This document shows positions 1 through 7,616 of a stretch of DNA of 64,000 nt, one piece after another (within the stretch, counting starts at the first letter, position 1; each line of letters begins with the position of its first letter). Both the position numbers and the translations under genes were made by a program. The notes under the pieces are model-generated. The model was not told the DNA's origin. It saw only the letters and a list, made by a program, of their open reading frames with translations, and made no database searches. The stretch comes from Azospirillum sp. TSH64 (GTDB taxonomy: Bacteria > Pseudomonadota > Alphaproteobacteria > Azospirillales > Azospirillaceae). Where the stretch lies: assembly GCF_003116035.1 (NCBI RefSeq), contig NZ_LGQW01000015.1, positions 453,146 to 517,145 on the forward strand, in the 5' to 3' direction.

Positions 1-2182
1 GATGCTCGGCGCTGCGGCGGATGACGCGCACCGCATCCACCCGGTGCGGCGGCATGGCCGGATCGCGCTCCAGCATCTGCGAATAGCCGAAGATGGCGCT
101 GAGCGGCGTGCGGAACTCGTGGCCGATGCCGACCAGATAGCGGCTCTTGGCCAAGTTCGCCGCCTCCGCCGCCTCCTTCGCCTTCTGAAGCTGGGCGTCG
201 GTGCGCTCATGCGCCTCGATCTCCCGCATCAGCAGGTCGGTCTGCCGGTGCGTCTCCTCCTGCGCCACCTTGCGGCTTTCCCGCGCCAGCACGAACAGCC
301 AGGTGGCGACGCCGGCGACGATCATCAGGATGAAGAAGACCTTCCACAGCGTGCTGCGGATCAGCGCCTGCGCCTCGGCGTTGACCGACGCAACCTCGAC
401 ATAGACCAGCGACAGCACGGCGCCGATGGCGAGCGCCAGCATCAGCAGGACGCCGAGATAATGCCCGAGCCGGGCCTTCAGCGCCGTGGCGGCCCGCGGC
501 GGCAGGACGGCGTCGAGCGCGTGGCGCAGCTGCACGCCCAGCCGCGCGTCCTTCTTGCAGCCGTCGCCGCAGCGGGCGTCCAGCGAACAGCAGAGCGAGC
601 AGATCGCCCCGGCATAGACCGGGCAGAAGGCCATGTCGTCGGGCTCGAAGGCATGCTGGCAGATGCGGCAGCGGATCGCCTCCTCGCCGTTCCAGTCCTC
701 GAAGGGGCGGCGGGCGATGTAGTAGCGGCCGCGGGTCGCCCAGGCGATGGCGGGGGCGGCGAGGAAGGCGGCGGCGAAGGCGAGGAAGGGGGCGCAGACC
801 TTCAGGGTCGTCCCCAGCCCGCCCAGGAAGGCCAGCATCGACAGCACCGTCGCCAGCAGCATGGCGCCGACGCCGACCGGGTTGATGTCGTAGAGATGGG
901 CGCGCTTGAACTCGACATGGCGCGGGCTGAGGCCGAGCGGCTTGTTCACCACCAGATCGGCGACCAGCGCGCCGATCCAGGAGGCGGCGACGCTGGAATA
1001 GAGCCCCAGCACCGGCTCCAGCGTCTTGTAGATGCCGAGTTCCATCAGCATCAGGCCGATGACGACGTTGAACACCACCCACACCACCCGGCCGGGATGG
1101 CTGTGGGTCAGGCGCGAGAAGAAGTTCGACCAGGCGATGGAACCGGCATAGGTGTTGGTGACGTTGATCTTCAGCTGCGACAGCACGACGAACAGGCCGG
1201 TCAGGCCCAGCGCCAGCTGCGGCGACGGCGTCACATACTGGAAGGCGACGAGATACATCCGCGTCGGCTCCGCCGCCAGTTCCACCGGCACGGCGTTCTG
1301 CAACGCCAGCACCACCAGGAAGGATCCGAGCAGAAGCTTGATCGTGCCGATGACGATCCAGCCCGGCCCGGCCGCCACCAGCGCCGCCCACCAGCCGAGC
1401 CTCTTGCGGCCTTTCGCGTCGGGGTCGTAGGGCAGGAAGCGGATGAAATCGACCTGCTCGCCGATCTGCGCCAGCAGCGAGAACACCACCGACGCCGCGG
1501 CGCCGAACAGCATCGGGTCGAAGCCGCCAGCCGCATCCGGCGCCCGGCCGGGGAAGCGGGTCCAGGCGGCGAAGGCCTCGCCGTCCTGGACGGCGATGAA
1601 CAGGAAGGGGAGGGCGTGCAGCGCCAGCCACAGCGGTTGGGTCCACAGCTGGAGGCGGCTGATGACGGTGAAGCCGTAGGCGACCAGCGGGATCACCAGC
1701 AGCGAGCTGACGACGTAACCGGCGGCCAATGGCAGGCCGAAGACCATCTCCAGCGCCGTCGCCATGATCGCCGCCTCGATGGCGAAGAAGATGAAGGTGA
1801 AGGACGCGTAGATCAGCGAGGTGATGGTGGAGCCGATATAGCCGAAGCCGGCGCCGCGCGTCAGCAGATCCATATCCACGCCATAACGGCTGGCGTAATA
1901 GCTGATGGGCAGCGCGCTGGCGAAGATCAGGGCGGCGGCGGTCAGGATGGCGAGCAGCGCGTTGGTGAAGCCGTAATTCAGCGTGACCGCCCCGCCGATG
2001 GCCTCCAGCGCCAGGAAGGAGATCGAGCCGAGTGCCGTGTTGGCGACGCGCAGCGGAGACCAGCGCCGCGCCTTCCGCGCGGTGAAGCGCAGCGCGTAAT
2101 CCTCCAGCGTCTGGTTGGCGACCCACCTGTTGTAGGTCCGCCGGACCGCGATCACCCTCTGGCGCCCCGCCGTCGGCCCCAT
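1..2182 (-). CDS. NCS1-type permease fused to sensor histidine kinase (3' end cut by window edge)
   Basis: Translated by hand from the ATG at 2182 (preceded by GGGAGGG) and open to the left edge, so about 727 codons are visible. Roughly residues 1-455 are hydrophobic and resemble the NCS1 nucleobase/allantoin permease family (for example the stretch GAGFGYIGSTITSLIY and a later GEQVDFIRFLPYD). A Cys-rich segment at about residues 503-545 holds CRIC, CPV and CSLCC and could bind a metal. Two more membrane segments follow, then a coiled linker and a HisKA dimerisation motif GHEFRTPLSAI with the phospho-acceptor His near residue 688. The ATPase domain and any receiver domain lie outside the window. 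The gene is divergent from the urea/amide transporter operon, so it probably senses a nitrogen compound through its permease-like part and controls that operon. This last point is inference. Confidence 0.85.
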   Translation of the reverse strand, partial: MGPTAGRQRVIAVRRTYNRWVANQTLEDYALRFTARKARRWSPLRVANTALGSISFLALEAIGGAVTLNYGFTNALLAILTAAALIFASALPISYYASRYGVDMDLLTRGAGFGYIGSTITSLIYASFTFIFFAIEAAIMATALEMVFGLPLAAGYVVSSLLVIPLVAYGFTVISRLQLWTQPLWLALHALPFLFIAVQDGEAFAAWTRFPGRAPDAAGGFDPMLFGAAASVVFSLLAQIGEQVDFIRFLPYDPDAKGRKRLGWWAALVAAGPGWIVIGTIKLLLGSFLVVLALQNAVPVELAAEPTRMYLVAFQYVTPSPQLALGLTGLFVVLSQLKINVTNTYAGSIAWSNFFSRLTHSHPGRVVWVVFNVVIGLMLMELGIYKTLEPVLGLYSSVAASWIGALVADLVVNKPLGLSPRHVEFKRAHLYDINPVGVGAMLLATVLSMLAFLGGLGTTLKVCAPFLAFAAAFLAAPAIAWATRGRYYIARRPFEDWNGEEAIRCRICQHAFEPDDMAFCPVYAGAICSLCCSLDARCGDGCKKDARLGVQLRHALDAVLPPRAATALKARLGHYLGVLLMLALAIGAVLSLVYVEVASVNAEAQALIRSTLWKVFFILMIVAGVATWLFVLARESRKVAQEETHRQTDLLMREIEAHERTDAQLQKAKEAAEAANLAKSRYLVGIGHEFRTPLSAIFGYSQMLERDPAMPPHRVDAVRVIRRSAEH

Positions 2183-2592
2183 TCGCCCTCCCTGAAATCA
2201 GTTTGCGGTACAGATTGTTTGAAATTTCCCCTTGTTCCCCGGTCTCATAGTAAAGCCCGCGGTTCCGCCAGTCTGTCAGAAATAAAGGCACCGAACAACA
2301 AGGCCTGAGGGCCGCTATAGTCTGCGAGAGGACACGGAGCCGTCACTCGCTCTTGGGTGGTTGCGAGCGCCGGATCGAATTCGGACTGCCGCGATTTTAT
2401 AACGATTTGCCGCCCGCCACCCCTATACGCAAATCCACGTATTGCTGCACCGCACCGTTCGGCCAACCATCGGGGCGTCCTGTCGCGGATGGTTCCGCCA
2501 ACTCCCCCCGAAAAAAAGCGCCTTTCAAAACAGCCGTCCCCCGGTTGCGGGCGGTCTTTGCAGGGCGACAACGGCCAACATCAGGAGGCTTC
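2183..2592. promoter_or_regulatory. Divergent intergenic region between the NCS1-kinase and urtA
   Basis: About 410 bases without a convincing gene. They must contain the divergent promoters for the kinase gene and the urt operon. An inverted repeat AACCATC (2465-2471) / GATGGTT (2488-2494) with a 16-base spacer lies about 100 bases before urtA and could be a leader hairpin or operator. I looked for a sigma-54 GG-N10-GC element and did not find a clean one. Confidence 0.4.
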
Positions 2593-3867
2593 ATGTCCTC
2601 GGACAAGATCAATGCGGACAAGCTCACCGGCGGCGCTCACTCGCCGCTCCGCCGCAAGCTCCTCCTCGGCATGGCGGCGCTGCCGGCCATCGGCCTGCTG
2701 CCGCGCGGCGCGCTGGCCCAGGCGCTGCCGACCGACGCCGTCAACACCACCAAGCTGGCCGTCACCGACAGCACGGTGAAGGTCGGCATCCTGCATTCCA
2801 CCACCGGCACCATGGCGATCTCCGAGACCGGTTCGGTGCAGGCCGAGAAGCTGGCCATCGCCCAGATCAACGAGATGGGCGGCGTGCTGGGCCGCAAGAT
2901 CGAGGTGATCCAGGAGGACGGCGCCAGCGACTGGCCGACCTTCGCCGAAAAGGCGCGCAAGCTGCTGGTCGAGGACAAGGTGGCGGCGGTGTTCGGCTGC
3001 TGGACGTCCGCCTCGCGCAAGGCGGTGCTGCCAGTGTTCGAGCAGTACAACGGCATGCTCTATTACCCGACCTTCTACGAAGGGCTGGAGCAGTCGAAGA
3101 ATGTCATCTACACCGGGCAGGAAGCCACCCAGCAGATCCTGGCCGGGCTCGACTGGGTGACGAAGGAGAAGGGGGCGAAGACCTTCTTCCTGATCGGCTC
3201 CGACTATATCTGGCCGCGCACCTCCAACAAAATCGCCCGCAAGCACATCGAGATGCATGGGCAGAAGGTGGTCGGCGAGGAGTATTTCCCGCTCGGCCAC
3301 ACCCAGTTCAACTCGGTCATCAACAAGATCAAGCTGACCAAGCCGGACGTGATCTACGCTTCGGTCGTCGGCGGGTCGAACGTCGCCTTCTACAAGCAGC
3401 TGAAGGCGGCCGGCATCGACCTGAACAAGCAGACGCTGATGACCATCTCCGTCACCGAGGACGAGATGCTGGGCATCGGCGGCGAGAACATCGCCGGCGC
3501 CTATGCCTGCATGAAGTATTTCCAGTCGCTGAAGAACCCCAACAACGAGAAGTTCGTCGCCGCCTTCAAGAAGATGTGGGGCGGGGAGAGCGTGATCGGC
3601 GACGTCACCCAGGCGGGCTATCTCGGCCCCTGGCTGTGGAAGCTGACGGCGGAGAAGGCCAAGAGCTTCGACATCGACAAGATCGCCGCCGCGTCGGCCG
3701 GCATCGAGTTCACCGGCGCGCCGGAAGGCTATGTCCGCGTCCACGAGAACCATCATTTGTGGAGCAAGACGCGCGTCGGCCGCGCCCGCACCGACGGCCA
3801 GTTCGACGTCGTCTTCGAGACCGCTGACCTGATCGAGCCGAACCCCTTCCCCAAGGGCTACCAGTAA
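2593..3867 (+). CDS. urtA: Urea/short-chain amide ABC transporter substrate-binding protein (UrtA/FmdD type)
   Basis: Periplasmic binding protein of the UrtA/FmdD/AmiC family, 424 residues. The start at 2593 follows AGGAGG at 2583-2588; the longer open frame upstream is rejected because this start sits directly before a signal peptide. The N-terminus has a twin-arginine-like motif (LRRKLLLG, residues 19-26) and a cleavage-like ALAQ near residue 43, so Tat export is possible. The mature part begins with [14 protein letters not shown] and ends in the family-typical NHHLW...GQFDVVFE region. It is the first gene of an ordered binding protein, two permeases, two ATPases operon. Because formamidase lies downstream, the ligand could be formamide, acetamide or urea; the sequence alone does not decide. 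Confidence 0.9.
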   Translation: MSSDKINADKLTGGAHSPLRRKLLLGMAALPAIGLLPRGALAQALPTDAVNTTKLAVTDSTVKVGILHSTTGTMAISETGSVQAEKLAIAQINEMGGVLGRKIEVIQEDGASDWPTFAEKARKLLVEDKVAAVFGCWTSASRKAVLPVFEQYNGMLYYPTFYEGLEQSKNVIYTGQEATQQILAGLDWVTKEKGAKTFFLIGSDYIWPRTSNKIARKHIEMHGQKVVGEEYFPLGHTQFNSVINKIKLTKPDVIYASVVGGSNVAFYKQLKAAGIDLNKQTLMTISVTEDEMLGIGGENIAGAYACMKYFQSLKNPNNEKFVAAFKKMWGGESVIGDVTQAGYLGPWLWKLTAEKAKSFDIDKIAAASAGIEFTGAPEGYVRVHENHHLWSKTRVGRARTDGQFDVVFETADLIEPNPFPKGYQ

Positions 3868-3887
3868 GCGGCGGCGGGGCTGGACCT

Positions 3888-3938
3888 GCCCCCTCTCCGG
3901 CCTTTCCCCGTCCAACGGCGGCGGGCCGGAGCGGGGGC
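3888..3938 (+). repeat. Long GC-rich hairpin between urtA and urtB
   Basis: Arms 3888-3893 plus 3895-3902 pair with 3924-3931 plus 3933-3938: 14 base pairs with one mismatch, including the perfect 8-bp CTCCGGCC / GGCCGGAG. The loop is 21 bases. No U-run follows, so it is less likely a full terminator than an mRNA-stabilising or attenuating element that lets the binding protein be made in excess of the membrane subunits. Confidence 0.5.
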
Positions 3939-3960
3939 CTCTCTGACGGGAGTTCCCATC

Positions 3961-4887
3961 ATGTTCGAGGGCTACAGCCTGGCCGAGCTCGGGTCGATCT
4001 TTGCCATGCAGGGATTCGCGGGGCTCATCCTGTTTTCCGTTTTCGTGCTGATGGCGCTGGGCCTCGCCATCATCTTCGGGCAGATGGGCGTCATCAACAT
4101 GGCGCACGGGGAGTTCATGATCCTCGGCGCCTATGTGACCTATCTCTGCTCCAACTTCATCTCCAGCACCGCGCCGGCGCTTTTCCCGGCCTATTTCTTC
4201 ATCGCCATGGCGCTGGCCTTCCTCGCCAGCGGGGCGCTGGGGATGCTGGTGGAGTGGGCGATGATCCGCTTCCTCTACCGCCGGCCGCTCGACACGCTGC
4301 TGGCGACCTGGGGATTGAGCCTGATCCTCCAGCAGATCTTCCGCTCCGTCTTCGGCGCGCGCGAGGTCGGCGTGGTGCTGCCCGACTGGCTGATGGGATC
4401 GGTCGCCGTCACCGACACCATCGAGGTGCCGATCAACGGCCTGTTCGTCATGGGTTTGACCATGACCATCACCGTCGTGATCTACGCCGTGATGTTCCGC
4501 TCGCGCTGGGGCCAGGGCGTGCGGGCGGTGATGCAGAACCGGGTGATGGCCGGCGCCGTCGGCATCAACACCGAGAAGGTCGACCGCTACACCTTCGGGC
4601 TCGGCTGCGGCATCGCCGGGGTGGCGGGCAGCGCCTTCACCATGGTGGGTTCCACCGGGCCGACCTCGGGCCAGCTCTACATCGTCGACACCTTCCTGGT
4701 CGTGGTGTTCGGCGGCGCCCAGAGCCTGATCGGCACCATCGCGTCGGCCTTCACCATCAGCCAGGCGCAGTCGACGATGGAGTTCTTCCTCAGCGGCTCG
4801 ACCGCCAAGGTGCTGACGCTGCTGACCGTCGTCGTGATCCTGATGCTGCGCCCGCAGGGCCTGTTCGTCCTCAAAGTCCGCCGCTGA
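3961..4887 (+). CDS. urtB: Urea/amide ABC transporter permease UrtB
   Basis: LivH/UrtB-type inner-membrane permease of 308 residues with multiple hydrophobic segments. It carries the family-typical GQMGVINMAHGEFMILGAY region near residues 40-60 and the cytoplasmic coupling segment around VRAVMQNRVMAGAVGI. A GGGAG ribosome site precedes the ATG. The length fits the short UrtB form without an extra periplasmic N-terminal domain. It lies between urtA and urtC and should form the membrane channel together with UrtC. Confidence 0.9.
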   Translation: MFEGYSLAELGSIFAMQGFAGLILFSVFVLMALGLAIIFGQMGVINMAHGEFMILGAYVTYLCSNFISSTAPALFPAYFFIAMALAFLASGALGMLVEWAMIRFLYRRPLDTLLATWGLSLILQQIFRSVFGAREVGVVLPDWLMGSVAVTDTIEVPINGLFVMGLTMTITVVIYAVMFRSRWGQGVRAVMQNRVMAGAVGINTEKVDRYTFGLGCGIAGVAGSAFTMVGSTGPTSGQLYIVDTFLVVVFGGAQSLIGTIASAFTISQAQSTMEFFLSGSTAKVLTLLTVVVILMLRPQGLFVLKVRR

Positions 4888-4900
4888 GGAGCCATTGACC

Positions 4901-6049
4901 ATGACGCGCACCCCAAACAGTCGCTTCTTCGGCCGCCTGGACGGCGACATCGCGGGCATCCTGCTGCTGGCCGCCCTGCTGATCGTCGTCCTGCCGCTGG
5001 GGCTCGACATCTTCCGGCTGAACATGGTCGGCAAATACCTGACCTACGCCTTCGTGGCGCTCGGCCTCGTGCTGTGCTGGGGCAGCGCCGGCATCCTTTC
5101 GCTGGGGCAGGGCATCTTCTTCGGCATCGGCGGCTATTGCATGGCGATGTTCCTGAAGCTGGAGGCCTCCAGCCCGGAGGCGACCAAGATCCAGTCCACC
5201 CCCGGCATCCCCGACTTCATGGACTGGAACCAGCTGAAGGAACTGCCCTGGTTCTGGGAGCCGTTCCACAGCCTGACCTTTGCCACCGTCGCGGTGGTGG
5301 CGGTCCCGGCGCTGCTGGCCTTCATCGTCGGGCTGGCGATGTTCAAGCGGCGGGTCGGCGGCGTCTATTTCGCCATCATCACCCAGGCCTTCGCCGCCAT
5401 CCTGACCATCCTGATCGTCGGCCAGCAGGGCTACACCGGCGGCATCAACGGCATCACCGACCTGCGCACGCTGAAGGGCTGGGACATCCGCACCGACGAG
5501 GCGAAGCTGGTGCTGTATTTCGTCAACGCCGCCTTGCTGATCGGCTGCATCCTGCTGTGCCTCTATGTCCGCCGCTCCAAGCTGGGCCGCATCCTGGTGG
5601 CGCTGCGCGACAAGGAGGACCGGGTCCGCTTCTCCGGCTACGACGTCGCCAACTTCAAGATCTTCGTCTTCTGCTTCGCGGCGGCGCTGTCGGCGGTGGG
5701 GGGTGCCATGTTCACGCTCCAGGTCGGCTTCATGTCGCCGTCCTTCGTCGGCATCGTGCCGTCGATCGAGATGGTCATCTACTGCGCGGTCGGGGGCCGG
5801 CTGTCGCTGCTGGGTGCCGTGTACGGCACGCTGCTGGTCAACTGGGCCAAGACGATGCTGTCTGAGAGCTTCCCGGAGCTGTGGCTGTTCGCCATGGGCG
5901 CGCTGTTCATCGGCGTGGTGATGGTGTTCCCCAACGGGCTGGCCGGGCTCTACCAGCAGTTCATCGCCCCCAGGCTTGGCCGCCTGCGGCCCCGTTCGGG
6001 GTCCGGTGCCGGCGCGCCGATCATCCCGCCGCACACCGCCGCCGACTGA
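4901..6049 (+). CDS. urtC: Urea/amide ABC transporter permease UrtC
   Basis: LivM/UrtC-type permease, 382 residues, with multiple hydrophobic segments and the LivM-like motif GSAGILSLGQGIFFGIGGYC near residue 60. I chose the ATG at 4901, 9 bases after GAGGAG (4886-4891), over a TTG six bases earlier. A larger external loop around residues 85-125 (EASSPEATKIQSTPGIPDF) is typical of UrtC rather than LivM. It begins 13 bases after urtB and pairs with it. Confidence 0.9.
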   Translation: MTRTPNSRFFGRLDGDIAGILLLAALLIVVLPLGLDIFRLNMVGKYLTYAFVALGLVLCWGSAGILSLGQGIFFGIGGYCMAMFLKLEASSPEATKIQSTPGIPDFMDWNQLKELPWFWEPFHSLTFATVAVVAVPALLAFIVGLAMFKRRVGGVYFAIITQAFAAILTILIVGQQGYTGGINGITDLRTLKGWDIRTDEAKLVLYFVNAALLIGCILLCLYVRRSKLGRILVALRDKEDRVRFSGYDVANFKIFVFCFAAALSAVGGAMFTLQVGFMSPSFVGIVPSIEMVIYCAVGGRLSLLGAVYGTLLVNWAKTMLSESFPELWLFAMGALFIGVVMVFPNGLAGLYQQFIAPRLGRLRPRSGSGAGAPIIPPHTAAD

Positions 6050-6064
6050 GGAGGGACGGATCCC

Positions 6065-6811
6065 ATGGCGAACCCCACCGATTACCTGCTGGCGGTCGAA
6101 GGGCTGACCGTCTCCTTCGACGGCTTCAAGGCGGTCAACGACCTGTCCTTCTACGTCGACAGCAACGAGATCCACGTCATCATCGGCCCGAACGGCGCCG
6201 GCAAGACCACGGTGCTCGACCTGATCTGCGGACGGACCAAGGCGTCCGGCGGCTCCATCAAGTTCCGCAACCGGGAATTGACGGCGATGAAGGAGCACCA
6301 GATCGTCACCGCCGGGGTCGGGCGCAAGTTCCAGAACCCGTCGATCTACGACGACCTGACGGTGTTCGAGAATCTGGAGATCTCCTACCCCCGCGGCCGC
6401 AGCGTGTTCGGCGCGCTGGCCTTCAAGCGCGATGCCGCGGTGCGCGAGCGGGTGGCGGAGATCGCCGAGATGATCTTCCTGGCCGACCATCTCGACCAGC
6501 GCGCCGAATATCTCAGCCATGGCCAGAAGCAGTGGCTGGAGATCGGCATGCTGCTGATCCAGGACCCCGAGCTGCTGATGCTGGACGAGCCGGTCGCCGG
6601 CATGAGCGTCAACGAGCGCAAGAAGACCGCCGAGCTGCTGAACCGCATCATCCAGAACCGGTCGGTGCTGGTGATCGAGCACGACATGAAGTTCGTCGAG
6701 GACATCGCCCACCGCGTCACCGTGCTGCACCAGGGGAAGATCCTGTCGGAAGGCAGCATGGAGCGGGTGAAGAACGACCCCAAGGTCGTCGAAGTCTATC
6801 TCGGCCATTGA
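6065..6811 (+). CDS. urtD: Urea/amide ABC transporter ATP-binding protein UrtD
   Basis: ABC ATPase of the LivG/UrtD class, 248 residues. Walker A is GPNGAGKTT near residue 42, the signature is LSHGQKQWLEIG, Walker B is LLMLDEPVAGM, and the switch His is in VIEHDMKF. LSHGQKQ in place of LSGGQ is characteristic of UrtD. A GAGGGACGG ribosome site precedes the ATG. It should energise the UrtBC channel together with UrtE. Confidence 0.92.
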   Translation: MANPTDYLLAVEGLTVSFDGFKAVNDLSFYVDSNEIHVIIGPNGAGKTTVLDLICGRTKASGGSIKFRNRELTAMKEHQIVTAGVGRKFQNPSIYDDLTVFENLEISYPRGRSVFGALAFKRDAAVRERVAEIAEMIFLADHLDQRAEYLSHGQKQWLEIGMLLIQDPELLMLDEPVAGMSVNERKKTAELLNRIIQNRSVLVIEHDMKFVEDIAHRVTVLHQGKILSEGSMERVKNDPKVVEVYLGH

Positions 6812-6856
6812 TTCATCGGGCCAGAGTCATTTGGGCCATTGACCGGAGGAACCGAC

Positions 6857-7546
6857 ATGCTGTCCGTCAACCAACTGCGCGTGTCCTACGGCGAGAGCGA
6901 GGTTCTGCACGGGCTGGACTTCACGGTGGCGCCGGGCGAGATCGTCGCCGTCATGGGCCGCAACGGCATGGGCAAGACGACGCTGATGAAGTCGCTGATG
7001 GGGATCGTGCCGGCCCGGTCCGGCGCCGTCCGCATCGGCGGGACCGAGATCACCGGTCTCAAGAGCTACGAGCGGGTGGCGAAGGGCGTCGCCTATGTCC
7101 CGCAGGGCCGCATGATCTTCCCTGCCATGACCGTGCAGGAGAACATCGAGACCGGCCTGACCGTGCATGGCGGGCGCAGCGTGCCGGGCGATCTCTACGA
7201 GCTGTTCCCGGTGCTGCTGGAGATGAAGGGCCGCCGTGGCGGCAACCTGTCGGGCGGCCAGCAGCAGCAGCTCGCCATTGCCCGCGCCCTGGCGACCAAG
7301 CCGAAGGTCCTGCTGCTGGACGAGCCGACCGAAGGCATCCAGCCGTCGATCATCCGCGAGATGGCCCGCACGCTCCGCCGCATCCGCGACGAGAAGGGGT
7401 TGAGCATCGTCGTGTCGGAGCAGGTGCTGAGCTTCGCGCTCGACATCGCCGACCGGGTGCTGGTGATCGAGAACGGCGAGATCGTCCACGAGGACAGCCG
7501 CGACCGCATCGACGAGGCGAAGGTCGCGCGACTGCTGTCGGTCTGA
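6857..7546 (+). CDS. urtE: Urea/amide ABC transporter ATP-binding protein UrtE
   Basis: LivF/UrtE-class ABC ATPase, 229 residues. Walker A is GRNGMGKTT, signature [15 protein letters not shown], Walker [14 protein letters not shown]. The ATG at 6857 is preceded by GGAGGA (6845-6850) and is preferred over an in-frame TTG at 6839. It is the last subunit gene of the transporter operon; a chemoreceptor-like gene begins 70 bases downstream on the same strand. Confidence 0.92.
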   Translation: MLSVNQLRVSYGESEVLHGLDFTVAPGEIVAVMGRNGMGKTTLMKSLMGIVPARSGAVRIGGTEITGLKSYERVAKGVAYVPQGRMIFPAMTVQENIETGLTVHGGRSVPGDLYELFPVLLEMKGRRGGNLSGGQQQQLAIARALATKPKVLLLDEPTEGIQPSIIREMARTLRRIRDEKGLSIVVSEQVLSFALDIADRVLVIENGEIVHEDSRDRIDEAKVARLLSV

Positions 7547-7616
7547 CCCCGGGCAGGACACTGCCGCCTTCGCCCCTTTCCCGCATCCCGCCTCTCCACC
7601 GCAGAAGGGAAGCGCC

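Noticed and set aside
2..2308. A 768-codon open frame on the plus strand and a 694-codon one on the minus strand at the left end
   Set aside because: Both are Arg/Asp/His-rich shadow frames of the NCS1-kinase gene, which runs in a third frame through the left edge and gives a coherent membrane protein.
2183..2592. A sigma-54 promoter before urtA, expected for nitrogen control
   Set aside because: The nearest GG...GC pairs have the wrong spacing (9 instead of 10 bases between them).
2593..7546. A branched-chain amino acid (Liv) transporter
   Set aside because: The UrtD-type LSHGQKQ signature, the UrtC external loop, the UrtA C-terminus and the adjacent formamidase fit the urea/amide subgroup better.
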